Shown piece by piece: positions 53,555 through 62,804 of a stretch of 64,000 nucleotides of DNA. The notes below the pieces were generated by a model. It searched no databases. It saw nothing but the letters and a program-made list of their open reading frames with translations, and was not told the DNA's origin. The position numbers and the translations under genes were made by a program. The stretch is from JAFGBM01 sp964610155. Its GTDB lineage: Bacteria > Actinomycetota > Actinomycetes > Actinomycetales > Demequinaceae. The stretch lies in NCBI GenBank assembly GCA_964610155.1, contig CAZSUY010000004.1, positions 62,001 to 126,000 of the forward strand, read 5' to 3'. How positions within the stretch are numbered: the first letter of the stretch is position 1; each line of letters opens with the position of its first letter.

Positions 53555-54613
53555 ATGCAGACTCCACTTCCCACGCCGACCCTCCGCCTCCCCACCTCGA
53601 CGCGCGTCGTCGTCGCCCGCCTCGCCGGGCTCGCCCTTGCCTGGACGGCCGTCTTCCTCCTCAACGAGTGGGTGTGGGACGCGGCGTTCGAACGCTGGCT
53701 CGGCCTCGATCTCTCCGATCAAGCGGTCGGGGCGTTGCACTTCTTCTTGTACGACGTCACCAAGCTGCTGCTCCTGCTGGTCGGGATGATCTTCGCCATC
53801 GGCCTGCTCCGAAGCACCATAAATCCCGAGCGGGTCCGGGCATCACTCGAGGGACGCCCCTTGGTGCTCGCTCTAGTGCTCGCGGCCATCTTCGGAGCGA
53901 TCACCCCCTTCTGCTCCTGCTCCTCCATCCCCCTCTTCATCGGCTTCGTCGCGGCCGGCATCCCCCTCGGCGTCACCCTGACATTCCTCATCGCCTCCCC
54001 GCTCGTCAACGAAGTCGCCGTCGTCATGCTGGGGGACACGTTCGGTTGGGGTGTGACGGGAGCATACATTATCGCCGGGCTGACCCTAGCCGTCCTAGCC
54101 GGATTCCTGCTCTCCCGATTCGACCTCCGTGACCAGGTCGAGGACTTCGTTTTCTCCACCCCCATCGCCAAACTCCACTTCGAAGGACAGCGACCGACGC
54201 TTGAGCAGCGGGTGAAGGCCGCCCGGACGGAGGTGCGGGACATCGTCGGACGGGTGTGGGTTTGGGTTCTCATCGGGGTGGGAATCGGCGCAGCCATCCA
54301 CGGATGGGTGCCGCAGGAGTTCTTCGTCGAGCACGTGGGGGCGGATAACCCCGCCGCCGTGCCCGTCGCGACCGTGGTGGGCGTCCCCCTGTACTCGAAC
54401 GCCGCGGCAGCCATCCCTATCGGCGAGGCCCTCTATGCCAAGGGTGTGGCCCTCGGGACGGTGTTCTCGTTCATGATGGCCACCGTCGCCCTCTCGCTAC
54501 CCGAGGCCATCATGCTCCGGCGCGTCCTGAAGCCCCGCCTCCTCGCGGTCTTTTTCGGCATCGTCGCCGTCGGCATCATGATCATCGGATACGTATTCAA
54601 CTGGGCTGCCTAG
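53555..54613 (+). CDS. ArsP-like permease (DUF318)
   Basis: The 352-residue polytopic protein has eight or so membrane helices and the signature FCSCSSIPLFIGF (Cys120, Cys122) followed by GIPLGVTLTFLIASPLVNEVA. ArsP-type permeases export trivalent organoarsenicals, and related permeases occur in metal and redox operons. The ATG at 53555 is 17 bp after arsR. Substrate assignment rests on the ArsR neighbour. Confidence 0.85.
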   Translation: MQTPLPTPTLRLPTSTRVVVARLAGLALAWTAVFLLNEWVWDAAFERWLGLDLSDQAVGALHFFLYDVTKLLLLLVGMIFAIGLLRSTINPERVRASLEGRPLVLALVLAAIFGAITPFCSCSSIPLFIGFVAAGIPLGVTLTFLIASPLVNEVAVVMLGDTFGWGVTGAYIIAGLTLAVLAGFLLSRFDLRDQVEDFVFSTPIAKLHFEGQRPTLEQRVKAARTEVRDIVGRVWVWVLIGVGIGAAIHGWVPQEFFVEHVGADNPAAVPVATVVGVPLYSNAAAAIPIGEALYAKGVALGTVFSFMMATVALSLPEAIMLRRVLKPRLLAVFFGIVAVGIMIIGYVFNWAA

Positions 54614-54636
54614 CCCCCACATCAGGAAGGTTCACC

Positions 54637-54879
54637 ATGAAAATCTCCATTCTCGGCCCCGGGTGCCACAACTGCGTGACGCTCGAGCGGCTTACCCGCG
54701 AGGCCGTCGCCGAGCTCAGCCTCACCGCCGATATCGAGAAGGTCACCGACTACGCTGAGATCGCGGCCTTCGGGATCATGAGCACACCCGGGCTCGTCGT
54801 CGACGGCGAGGTGGTGATGTCGGGGCGCGTGCCGAGCGGCTCCGAGGTCAAGGAGTTGCTCGCTACCCACATCAGCTAG
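54637..54879 (+). CDS. Small thioredoxin-like redox protein
   Basis: The 80-residue protein has the thioredoxin fold with GPGCHNC (Cys10, Cys13) and the cis-Pro segment STPGLVVDG (about 49-57). Such mini-thioredoxins often follow arsP-type permease genes. AAGGTT precedes the ATG at 54637. The stop shares CTAG (54876-54879) with the convergent HAD gene. Confidence 0.88.
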   Translation: MKISILGPGCHNCVTLERLTREAVAELSLTADIEKVTDYAEIAAFGIMSTPGLVVDGEVVMSGRVPSGSEVKELLATHIS

Positions 54880-55613
54880 CCCGACGGTGACTTGAGAAGG
54901 GTTGCGAGTTCGGTGAGCGAGGCGACCCTGACGACGCCGGCCCCTGCGACCTCCTCGTCGGTTCGATGCACCCACGTCCCCGGCCGATCGCACCACACCC
55001 CCACGAGCCCGGCCTGTACGGCGGCGACCGCATCGATGTCGAACTCGTCTCCAACATAGAGTGTCTCCCCTGTCGTCGTACCGAGGAGCCGGCAGGCCTC
55101 GTGGAACACCCGCGGATCGGGCTTGCCGAAACCGAAATCGTCGACGCAGACAAGCAAGGGAACGTGGGAGAGGCCGACGGCGGCCAGCTTGGCGACCTGC
55201 TGGGCGCGGCGGGCGTTGCTCAACACCCCGTAGGGCAGGCCAAGAGCGGAAAGTCCGTCGAGGAACGGCGCGGCATCCTCATGGAGACACCAGCCCTCCC
55301 GATACGCATTGTCGAAAGCCTGTATCCAGGCGATCAGAGCCTCTTCATCCTCGAAGACCGGCCCGCCAAAGTGGGCGTGGAGGTCCTCTGCGCGGAGGCG
55401 CCTCTGGGTTCGGGAGTCGATCTCGCCTCGGGAGAACGCCCGGTAATGCCCGCCCCTGTCGGCGCGGAAGAACACCACTGCCTCTTCGATGTCCGTGTGG
55501 CTCGGGAGGTACTCGGCAGCGATGCGAGAAATCGCATGCCGAACGGCAGCGACATTATCGAGGAGGGTGTCATCGATGTCGACGAGGACGCCGGCAATTG
55601 AGCGGCCGAGCAC
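54876..55613 (-). CDS. HAD superfamily hydrolase
   Basis: The 245-residue haloacid-dehalogenase-type phosphatase has motif I VDIDDTLLDN (about 12-21), motif II LSNARRAQQ near 136 and motif III/IV FGKPDPRVF and GDEFDIDAVAA. Its substrate is unknown. The GTG at 55613 overlaps the gltX stop by 1 nt, so it is probably co-expressed with gltX. Confidence 0.9.
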   Translation of the reverse strand: MLGRSIAGVLVDIDDTLLDNVAAVRHAISRIAAEYLPSHTDIEEAVVFFRADRGGHYRAFSRGEIDSRTQRRLRAEDLHAHFGGPVFEDEEALIAWIQAFDNAYREGWCLHEDAAPFLDGLSALGLPYGVLSNARRAQQVAKLAAVGLSHVPLLVCVDDFGFGKPDPRVFHEACRLLGTTTGETLYVGDEFDIDAVAAVQAGLVGVWCDRPGTWVHRTDEEVAGAGVVRVASLTELATLLKSPSG

Positions 55614-57094
55614 TAGAGCGTCGCCCGAAGCGTTCGGAGTCGGGTGATGGACTGGTCCTTCCCGAGGATCTCCATCGACTCGAAGAGCGGCGGCGAGACC
55701 CGACGTCCTGTCACGGCCACCCGTAGCGGGGTGAAGGCATCGCGCGGCTTGAGGCCCATGCCCTCGACGAGCGCCGCACGCAGGGCCTCTTGCTGAGTGT
55801 CCGCCGAAAAGCCCTCGAGCCCCTCGATCGCCGAAATCGCTGCGTCGAGGATGGCCCCGGCGTTCTCCCCTAAACCAGCCCGCGCATCCTCCTCGACCAC
55901 CACGGCGTCGTCCAGAATGAAGAAGAACCCGAGCATCCCCGGCGCCTCCCCCAATAGCGTGATCCGCTCCCTGATGAGCGGCACCGCGAGGGCGAGGGTT
56001 GCCTCCTCGTGCGGGGTGAGGTCGCGAACCTCGGCGGCCCCCACCACGCCGGCCGCATGTAGGTACGGCACGATCCTGGTCACCAGGTCGCCGACGGGAA
56101 GGCTTCGGATGTGCTCGGCGTTGATGGCCTCCGCCTTCTTGAGGTCGAAGCGCGCCGGATTCGGGTTGACGTCCGCGACGTCGAAGGCTGCCACCATCTC
56201 GGCGAGTGTGAAGATGTCCCGGTCGGGGGCGATCGACCAGCCCAGGAGTCCCAGGTAGTTGAGCAAGCCCTCCGGAAGGAAGCCCCGCTCACGGTGGAGG
56301 AAGAGGTTCGACTCCGGCGCCCGCTTGGAGAGCTTCTTACTCCCCTCCCCCGTCACCATCGGAAGGTGGGCGAAGGTCGGCACAGCGTCGGCAAAGCCAA
56401 GCTCCCGGAGCTCCCAGTAGAGCGCGATCTGGCGCGGGGTGGACGAGAGGAGGTCCTCCCCTCTGAGGACGTGTGTGATCTTCATGAGGGCGTCGTCGAC
56501 TGGGTTGACCAGCGTATAAAGCGGCTCACCGTTTGCGCGAACGATGACGAAGTCGGGGACGGTCCCCGCCTTGAACGTCACCTCACCCCGAATTAGGTCC
56601 GCAAAGGTTATGTCCTCGTCCGGCATACGCAGCCGGACTACGGGTTCGCGCCCCTCGGCCCGGTAGGCGGCCTTCTGCTCCTCCGTGAGGACGCGGTCGA
56701 AGTTGTCGTAGCCGAGATGGGTTGACCGTCCGGCCGCGCGGTGACGCTCGTCGGTCTCCTCGGGCGTCGTGAACGACTCGTAGGCGAAGCCCCGATCTAA
56801 GAGTTTCCGCGCGACGTCCACGTATATCTCGCGTCGCTCGCTCTGGCGATACGGAGCGTAGGGGCCTCCGATGTCCGGCCCCTCGTCCCAATCGAGGCCC
56901 AGCCAGCGGAGGGCGTCGACGAGTTGGCGATAGGACTCCTCGCTGTCGCGTTCGGCGTCCGTATCCTCGATCCGGAAGACAAAGTCCCCGCCCATGTGAC
57001 GGGCATATGCCCAGTTGAAGAGGGCCGTCCGAATGAGGCCGACGTGGGGTATTCCCGTAGGCGACGGGCAGAAGCGAACGCGGACCTTGCTCAT
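55613..57094 (-). CDS. gltX: Glutamate--tRNA ligase
   Basis: The 493-residue class Ib synthetase has FCPSPTGIPHVGLIRTALFNW (HVGL form of HIGH), KLSKR (KMSKS equivalent) and an alpha-helical anticodon-binding domain. A charged tRNA-Glu is also the substrate for tetrapyrrole synthesis. I chose the ATG at 57094; a TTG at 57097 is in frame. Confidence 0.96.
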   Translation of the reverse strand: MSKVRVRFCPSPTGIPHVGLIRTALFNWAYARHMGGDFVFRIEDTDAERDSEESYRQLVDALRWLGLDWDEGPDIGGPYAPYRQSERREIYVDVARKLLDRGFAYESFTTPEETDERHRAAGRSTHLGYDNFDRVLTEEQKAAYRAEGREPVVRLRMPDEDITFADLIRGEVTFKAGTVPDFVIVRANGEPLYTLVNPVDDALMKITHVLRGEDLLSSTPRQIALYWELRELGFADAVPTFAHLPMVTGEGSKKLSKRAPESNLFLHRERGFLPEGLLNYLGLLGWSIAPDRDIFTLAEMVAAFDVADVNPNPARFDLKKAEAINAEHIRSLPVGDLVTRIVPYLHAAGVVGAAEVRDLTPHEEATLALAVPLIRERITLLGEAPGMLGFFFILDDAVVVEEDARAGLGENAGAILDAAISAIEGLEGFSADTQQEALRAALVEGMGLKPRDAFTPLRVAVTGRRVSPPLFESMEILGKDQSITRLRTLRATL

Positions 57095-57107
57095 CAACGC
57101 ACGGGAT

Positions 57108-57893
57108 TCATCTACGGACTACTGGGTTCATCAGGATTCCGATCCCTTCGATCTCGACCTCGACCCTATCGCCATGGAGGATGTCCGAGATCCCGGCCGG
57201 CGTACCAGTTAGCACGATGTCTCCCGGAAGGAACGTCGTCACGGCGCTCACCATCGACACGATGTTCGGCACATCCCACAGCATGTCCGCGGTTGTCGCC
57301 TCCTGGCGTATCTCGCCATTGACCCTGGAGCGGATAGCGAGGTCGGATGTATCCAGTTCGGTCTCGATCCAGGGTCCAAGCGGAAGAGAGGTATCGAATG
57401 CCTTCGCCCGGAACCACTGGTTCTCCAGCCGCTGAGTGTCCCTGGCCGTTACATCGTTCGCGCAGGTGTAGCCGGCGATAACGCTGAGTGCCGCCTCCGG
57501 AGAGACGTCCTTCGCAACCCGGCCGATGACGATGGCGAGTTCCGCCTCGATTTGGATCTGGGAACTGTAGTCGGGGAGCACGATGGGGTCATCGGGACCG
57601 ATGACGGCGGTGTTGGGCTTGAGAAATAGGAGGGGAAGCTCGCTTTCGGCGAGGTGCCCGAGTTCGGCCGCGTGCTCGGCGTAGTTCCTCCCCGCGCAGA
57701 CGGCCTTCGACCGGGGGATGACGGGCGCGAGGAGACGGAGGTCGTCGCGCACGAGCGGAATGCGTTCCCCCGTCGGATGCCCAGGCAGAAAGAGGGGATC
57801 CCCGGTTAGGACGACCAGTTCCTCCTCGCCGGGTGGGCCCTCGACGAACGCGTAAGTGGGGTCCCCCCCTATAGTGAACCGTGCGATGCGCAT
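57108..57893 (-). CDS. Fumarylacetoacetate hydrolase family protein
   Basis: The 261-residue protein has the FAH fold with VCAGRNYAEHAAELG, FLKPNTAVIGP, EAELAIVIG and GYTCANDVTARDTQ, and the C-terminal VLTGTPAGI motif. Members include oxaloacetate decarboxylases and acylpyruvate hydrolases; the substrate here is uncertain. I chose the ATG at 57893 and rejected the longer frame to 58169. It lies 13 bp upstream of gltX, the usual actinobacterial pair. Confidence 0.9.
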   Translation of the reverse strand: MRIARFTIGGDPTYAFVEGPPGEEELVVLTGDPLFLPGHPTGERIPLVRDDLRLLAPVIPRSKAVCAGRNYAEHAAELGHLAESELPLLFLKPNTAVIGPDDPIVLPDYSSQIQIEAELAIVIGRVAKDVSPEAALSVIAGYTCANDVTARDTQRLENQWFRAKAFDTSLPLGPWIETELDTSDLAIRSRVNGEIRQEATTADMLWDVPNIVSMVSAVTTFLPGDIVLTGTPAGISDILHGDRVEVEIEGIGILMNPVVRR

Positions 57894-57941
57894 GATCCCA
57901 AGGCTAGCCGTTGGAGTGCAGCCGAGAGGTACCCTCGTTCC

Positions 57942-58433
57942 ATGGCCACTTCGCTGAAGGACCTTGCTATGCAAAGCGACTCCCGACTCCACGCGCTCAT
58001 CGATCTCATCGAATCGAATGGCCTCGAGGAGCGGAGCCTCGGCAACGCCTACCTCAACCGCCGCGGCGCCGATGTCCTCGCGCACCTTCACGGATGGCAC
58101 CTGCTCTTCGAGGATTGGCTCAGAGCGGAGGCGGCCGGCGAAGAAGTCGTCATGCCCGCCCCGGGGCACACCTGGGAGAACCTCCGCGCCCTCAATGATG
58201 ACCTCTACGAGCGCTACCGCGCCTTCGCGTACGGGGAAATAAATGCTCTCGTCCTCAAGTCACATGCGCACATGTTCGACCTTCTCCGTGTGCTCCCCGC
58301 GGAGGGGCTCACCGATGAGGCAGCCCACCCATGGTCTCCGCGGACTCTCCTCGAACTTGCCGCCGAATGCTCCGGCAACCACTACGACTGGGGAATCGAG
58401 CGCGTCAAGGCCTCCCTTGGCCAACCCCACTAG
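57942..58433 (+). CDS. ClbS/DfsB family four-helix protein
   Basis: The 163-residue protein matches the ClbS/DfsB (DUF1706) family: four helices with AHLHGWHLLFEDWLRA (about 47-62), HAHMFDLLRVLPAE and a C-terminal CSGNHYDWGIERV. ClbS hydrolyses colibactin and protects DNA in its producer; most other members have unknown roles. The start at 57942 fits family length; ATG 57969 with GAAGGA upstream is an alternative. Confidence 0.82.
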   Translation: MATSLKDLAMQSDSRLHALIDLIESNGLEERSLGNAYLNRRGADVLAHLHGWHLLFEDWLRAEAAGEEVVMPAPGHTWENLRALNDDLYERYRAFAYGEINALVLKSHAHMFDLLRVLPAEGLTDEAAHPWSPRTLLELAAECSGNHYDWGIERVKASLGQPH

Positions 58434-58440
58434 CCCCCGG

Positions 58441-59196
58441 ATGGACCTCGCCTCTCCCTCCCCTGGATGGGATTACTCCGCCCGCTACACCGAGGCGATT
58501 GCCCGCATCCGGGCAGCGGAGGCCGCGGGGGGACGGGGCAGTTCGGGGGTTCGCCTGCTGGTCGCCACCAAGTCGTGGGATGCCGAGGCGGTGCGCGCGG
58601 TGGGGGCGGCGGGTGCCCGGCTCGTAGGTGAGAACCGCATCCAGGAACTGGTGGCCAAAGGGCCCACGCTCCGCTCCACTGGGGCGCGGGTCCATTTCAT
58701 CGGGCACCTTCAGCGGAACAAGACTCGGGACGCCGTCGAGTGGGCCGATTGCATTCAGTCCATCGATGGCATCGAGATCGCCGAACGGTTGTCGCGGCTC
58801 TGCGTCCAGGCGGACCGCTCGCTCGAGGTCATGATCCAGGTCAACGTCTCCGGCGAGGAATCGAAAGCGGGTGTGGCACCGGATGAAGCCCTTCCGCTGG
58901 CGAGCGCCGTTGCCGGGCTCCCCGCGCTCTCCGTGACGGGCTTCATGACCGTCGGACTCAACTCCAGCGACGAGGCCTCCGTACGCGCGGGATACGCCCG
59001 ATTGCGTGACATCCGCGACCGGGCACTCGTCCTCGCCGAACGGGGCGACGCCCCGGGCCTCGGCCACGCCTGGGAATTGTCCATGGGGATGTCCAGTGAC
59101 CTCGAGTGGGCCATCGCCGAGGGCGCTACGATTGTCCGGCTCGGCACAGCCATCATGGGTGAGCGAGTACGGGGGGCGGATACTCTGGCGTCGTGA
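58441..59196 (+). CDS. YggS/PROSC family PLP homeostasis protein
   Basis: The 251-residue protein has VRLLVATKSW with the PLP-binding Lys (about 35-45), GENRIQEL, HFIGHLQRNKTRD and SMGMSSDLEWAIAEGATIVRLGTAI. The family controls pyridoxal phosphate balance and has no known enzyme activity. I chose the ATG at 58441, 5 bp after the clbS-like stop. It overlaps the next gene by 4 nt. Confidence 0.92.
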   Translation: MDLASPSPGWDYSARYTEAIARIRAAEAAGGRGSSGVRLLVATKSWDAEAVRAVGAAGARLVGENRIQELVAKGPTLRSTGARVHFIGHLQRNKTRDAVEWADCIQSIDGIEIAERLSRLCVQADRSLEVMIQVNVSGEESKAGVAPDEALPLASAVAGLPALSVTGFMTVGLNSSDEASVRAGYARLRDIRDRALVLAERGDAPGLGHAWELSMGMSSDLEWAIAEGATIVRLGTAIMGERVRGADTLAS

Positions 59197-60326
59197 TGTC
59201 GACAATGGTTCCCGATGCCACGGTGGAGTGGCTGCTCTCGAGCGATGAACCTGCGGCTCGATGGGTCGCGTTGACACGGCTACTTGGCCGGGCTCCCGAC
59301 GACCCGGACGTGGTTACCGCTCACCGAGCGGTCCTAGCCGACCCGGGTACCCTCGACCTGATCGGTCGGCTCGTCGACTGGGACCGCCCGAGTCCGTTGG
59401 GCGGCCACAACAGCGCCGCGTACACCCCCAACCTCCTCGGCTTGTTGGCCGACATGGGCATCGAGCCAGGAGACGACCCGCGCGTCGACGCCACGATCGA
59501 GTCTCTGGTGAATCATCAGGACGAAAAAGGTCGGCTGGCCTCACCCGCGATCTTTAGCCGCATCGGTCCGGAACCCGTGCTCAGTGCGCTCCTGTGCGAC
59601 AGCCACGCCATCGTCGAGGTCCTGATTCGGTTCGGCAAGGCCGAACACCAGGCCGCCCGGCTAGCGCTCGATCGGATGGGTGCCGACCTCACCGTGACCG
59701 CGCAAGGCCGAGCCTGGCCGTGCATCCCCCACCACGCATTCCGCGGGCCAGGCCGGAAAGCCGATGTATGCCCGCAGGTCACGGTGGAGGCCCTGCGGAC
59801 CGTTTCCCTCCTCAAGGCCGACCGGCGTCCCATGGCTCCGGCCGACCTACTTTCGGCCGCGCAAACGATCCTTCACGTCTGGACCAACCGTGGAGCGGAG
59901 AAGCCCTACATGTTCGGTCATGGGATCTCGTTCAAGACGGTCAAGTGGCCGCCATTTTGGTACGGCGCCCTTGCGGTGCTCGATGCCATCGGGCCATACC
60001 GGGAGTTGTGGGACCCCAGCGCAGCAGGGCTCGATCCGGCGGATCGCAAGGCCATAGCCGAGCTCGCGGCGTGCCTCGTCGCCTACAACTTGGGACCCGA
60101 GGGTCGGGTCACACCACGCTCGTGCTACCGCGGTTTTGAGGACTTCTCGTTTGGGCAGAAGAAACTGCCTTCCCCCTTCGCGACCGCGCGCGTGCTCGCA
60201 ACCCTTCGACCGTTTGAAGACCTGGCCTCCGACATCGAAAAGGTCGATGTCCTATCCCTAACCAGTTCCAAGGGCGGTACCGGAATGGCACGTGGGCCTC
60301 GGAGCGGCAAGCAATCCAAAGGGTAG
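59193..60326 (+). CDS. Hypothetical protein with alpha/alpha-toroid-like helical repeats
   Basis: The 377-residue protein is helical, with repeated helix pairs resembling the squalene-cyclase/prenyltransferase toroid (PSPLGGHNSAAYTPNLLGLL near 65-85, FKTVKWPPFWYGALAVLDAIG near 245). No catalytic DXDD is seen. It contains an internal GRAWPCIPHHAFRGPG segment. I could not assign a family or function. The GTG at 59193 overlaps the yggS stop; ATG at 59196 is an alternative start. Confidence 0.55.
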   Translation: MMSTMVPDATVEWLLSSDEPAARWVALTRLLGRAPDDPDVVTAHRAVLADPGTLDLIGRLVDWDRPSPLGGHNSAAYTPNLLGLLADMGIEPGDDPRVDATIESLVNHQDEKGRLASPAIFSRIGPEPVLSALLCDSHAIVEVLIRFGKAEHQAARLALDRMGADLTVTAQGRAWPCIPHHAFRGPGRKADVCPQVTVEALRTVSLLKADRRPMAPADLLSAAQTILHVWTNRGAEKPYMFGHGISFKTVKWPPFWYGALAVLDAIGPYRELWDPSAAGLDPADRKAIAELAACLVAYNLGPEGRVTPRSCYRGFEDFSFGQKKLPSPFATARVLATLRPFEDLASDIEKVDVLSLTSSKGGTGMARGPRSGKQSKG

Positions 60327-60372
60327 GATGCGCCTTGAGTCATCCACCTCCGACCCCGGATACCCTATCCTC

Positions 60373-61110
60373 ATGTCCGAAACTCCATCCAAGCGACGCG
60401 AGCGCCCCACCTACGGCACCGAAGAGCACGACCGACAGATATCCCGGCGCCTCAATGCCCTACGCGCGGCCGTCCTCGGCGCGAACGATGGCGTGGTCAG
60501 CGTTGCCGCTCTCGTCGTCGGCGTTGCGGCCGCCACAAACGTGTCGTCCCAGATCGCTACGGCAGGCTTCGCTGGTCTCGCCGCCGGGGCACTTTCGATG
60601 GCGGCGGGCGAGTACGTTTCCGTGAGTTCGCAGCGCGACGCCGAGGATGCCCAGCTCGCCCGCGAACGCAAATGGCACCTCGAGCGGCCGAAGTGGGAAC
60701 TCGAGCAACTGGTGCGGCTCAACATGGAAACGGGGATGTCGGACAAGATCGCACGGGTCGCCGCGGAGGAGCAGACGGCGCACGATCCCGTCGCGGCCCA
60801 CGCCCGCCTACACCTCGGAATCAGCGACCCTGAATACCTCACAAGCCCCATCCAGGCTGGCGTTGCGTCTCTCCTCGCGTTCACCGTCGGCGGGACGATC
60901 CCCGTTCTCACAATCCTCCTCGCGGGTCCATCGCTGAGAATCCCGTTGACCTTCTCCGTCGCCGTCGCATGCCTCGTCGGGACCGGAGCCGCGGCCGCGT
61001 ACATCGCACACTCACCCAAGAAGCGCGCCATATTCCGCAATGTCATAGGCGGTTGCCTTGCGCTGGCCATCACCTATGGAATCGGTGCGCTCGTCGGGAC
61101 CGCCATCTAG
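60373..61110 (+). CDS. VIT1/CCC1 family membrane transporter
   Basis: The 245-residue protein matches the VIT family of vacuolar-type iron/manganese transporters: GANDGVVSVAALVVGVAAA (first helix, about 37-55), AAGEYVSVSSQRDAED with the metal-binding acidic loop, and three more helices after about 155. It may export iron or manganese. I chose the ATG at 60373. It is tail-to-tail with cimA (3 bp apart). Confidence 0.85.
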   Translation: MSETPSKRRERPTYGTEEHDRQISRRLNALRAAVLGANDGVVSVAALVVGVAAATNVSSQIATAGFAGLAAGALSMAAGEYVSVSSQRDAEDAQLARERKWHLERPKWELEQLVRLNMETGMSDKIARVAAEEQTAHDPVAAHARLHLGISDPEYLTSPIQAGVASLLAFTVGGTIPVLTILLAGPSLRIPLTFSVAVACLVGTGAAAAYIAHSPKKRAIFRNVIGGCLALAITYGIGALVGTAI

Positions 61111-61113
61111 CGA

Positions 61114-62709
61114 CTACTTAGCGACGACCCCCGCGTGGACGAGCCCGTAGGTCAGCGCCTCCGTCAGCGACTCCCACGAGGCCTCGATGACGTTGGGGCC
61201 CACCCCGACGGTCCGCCAGGTCTGACCCGTCTCGTTATCCACGGTCGTGATGAGAACGCGGGTGACGGCGTCCGTCCCATGGCTCGCCTCAAGGATACGG
61301 ACCTTGTAGTCCGTGAGTTCGAACTTCCCGATCTCGGGATAGAGGCCCTGGACGGCGGTCCGGAGCGCGTGGTCAAGGGCGTTGACCGGGCCGTTCCCCT
61401 CTCCCTTGGCATCCACCTTGATGCCCCCCGCCGTGAGGGTGACGGTGGCTTCGGCGAAGGCCTCCGTCGGATCCTTGGGTGAGGTCTCGACCGCGACGCG
61501 CCAACCGTCCGTCGTCCAGTAGCGGGGTGCCTGACCCATCTCTTCAAGCAGGAGGAGCTCGAACGACGCATCGGCGGCGTCGAAGGTGTAACCCTCCGCC
61601 TCGAGCGCCTTGACCCGTTCGGTCACCCGACCGAGTAGTTCGGCCTGTCCCGTGAGGTCGAAGCCCAGCTCCTTGCCCTTGAGCTCGATCGACGCCCGCC
61701 CAGCCATCTCGGAGACGACCATGCGCATGTCGTTGCCCACGTACTCGGGTCGGGTGTGTTGGTAGAGGTCGGGATCGACGCGGATGGCGGAGGCGTGAAG
61801 CCCACCCTTGTGGGCAAAGGCTGACACACCGACGTACGGCTGGCGGGCGAAGGGGGTGATGTTGGTGATCTCGCTGATGGCGTGGGCGATACGGGCGGAC
61901 TCCAGGAGTCCACCTTCCCGGAGCGCGGTTGCCCCCCGCTTGAGCTCGAGATTCGCCGCGACGGCGATGATGTCGGCGTTGCCCGTCCGCTCCCCGTAGC
62001 CGTTGATGCAGCCCTGGACGTGGGTGGCCCCTGCGGCGACCGCGGCCATGGTGTTCGCGACGGCGCAGCCGGAATCATTGTGAGTGTGTATGCCGATCGC
62101 GGCTCCGAGCTTGGCCTCCCGCACTTCAGTGACGATCCGGACGATGTCGTCGGGCAGCATTCCGCCGTTGGTGTCACACGGGACGAGGGTGTCGGCGCCG
62201 GCCTCGGCGGCCGTCCGGAGCACCGAGATCGAGTAGGCGGGATCCACCTCGTAGCCGTTGAAGAAATGTTCGGCGTCTAGGATGACCCGACGCCCCTCAC
62301 CGACCAGGTAGGCGACGGTATCGCTCACCATCGCCAGGTTCTCCTCGGGCGTCGTCTTGAGGGCCCGCTCGACGTGCCGGATGTCCGACTTCGCCACGAG
62401 GGTGATGATGGGGGCCTCAGAGTCCAGCAGAGCGCGCACCTGGGGGTCCTGCGCGGCGGTCGTACCGGCCTTTCGGGTCGCGCCGAAGGCCGCGAGTGTG
62501 GCGTGGGCGAGTTCGAGTTCCTTGTGGGCGAGGTGGAAGAACTCCGTGTCCTTCGGAATGGCACCCGGCCAGCCGCCCTCGATGACAGCCACACCCAACT
62601 CATCAAGCAAGGGGGCGATCGCCATCTTGTCCGCGACGGAAAGGTTCATGCCCTCCTGCTGTGCGCCGTCCCTGAGGGTCGTGTCATAGACCTCGATCTG
62701 AGCCTTCAT
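61114..62709 (-). CDS. cimA: (R)-citramalate synthase
   Basis: CimA condenses pyruvate with acetyl-CoA, opening a threonine-independent route to isoleucine. The 531-residue protein has an HMGL-like barrel (DTTLRDGAQQEG at 9-20, HTHNDSGCAVANT near 200, HKGGLHASAI) and a C-terminal LeuA-type dimerisation domain (about 385-531), a typical site for isoleucine feedback. The length and DGAQQEG signature fit CimA better than LeuA. It follows an attenuator-like leader with an Ile/Val-rich short reading frame. Confidence 0.93.
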   Translation of the reverse strand: MKAQIEVYDTTLRDGAQQEGMNLSVADKMAIAPLLDELGVAVIEGGWPGAIPKDTEFFHLAHKELELAHATLAAFGATRKAGTTAAQDPQVRALLDSEAPIITLVAKSDIRHVERALKTTPEENLAMVSDTVAYLVGEGRRVILDAEHFFNGYEVDPAYSISVLRTAAEAGADTLVPCDTNGGMLPDDIVRIVTEVREAKLGAAIGIHTHNDSGCAVANTMAAVAAGATHVQGCINGYGERTGNADIIAVAANLELKRGATALREGGLLESARIAHAISEITNITPFARQPYVGVSAFAHKGGLHASAIRVDPDLYQHTRPEYVGNDMRMVVSEMAGRASIELKGKELGFDLTGQAELLGRVTERVKALEAEGYTFDAADASFELLLLEEMGQAPRYWTTDGWRVAVETSPKDPTEAFAEATVTLTAGGIKVDAKGEGNGPVNALDHALRTAVQGLYPEIGKFELTDYKVRILEASHGTDAVTRVLITTVDNETGQTWRTVGVGPNVIEASWESLTEALTYGLVHAGVVAK

Positions 62710-62754
62710 GACCGCTTCCTTTCACCTCTTCGCCGACCGAATCCCAAGCACAAT

Positions 62755-62781
62755 TAAAAAACCTCCCAAGGTACAGGAGGT
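62755..62781 (-). terminator. Rho-independent terminator in the cimA leader
   Basis: On the minus strand ACCTCC-TGTACCTTG-GGAGGT is followed by TTTTTT, about 46 nt upstream of the cimA start. Its place between a short reading frame and cimA marks it as an attenuator. Confidence 0.75.
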
Positions 62782-62782
62782 C

Positions 62783-62804
62783 GCGCGCCGGGTGTCCGAC
62801 GCGC
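62783..62804 (-). promoter_or_regulatory. Pause hairpin of the cimA leader
   Basis: GCGCGTCGG-ACAC-CCGGCGCGC forms a 9 bp stem (one G-U) starting at the G of the leader-peptide stop codon. It precedes the terminator hairpin by 1 nt. A ribosome at the stop codon would cover its 5' arm. Confidence 0.6.

Noticed and set aside
61114..62709. 2-isopropylmalate synthase (LeuA) for the 61114-62709 gene
   Set aside because: The DGAQQEG motif and 531-residue length fit citramalate synthase; LeuA normally reads DG(E/N)Q.
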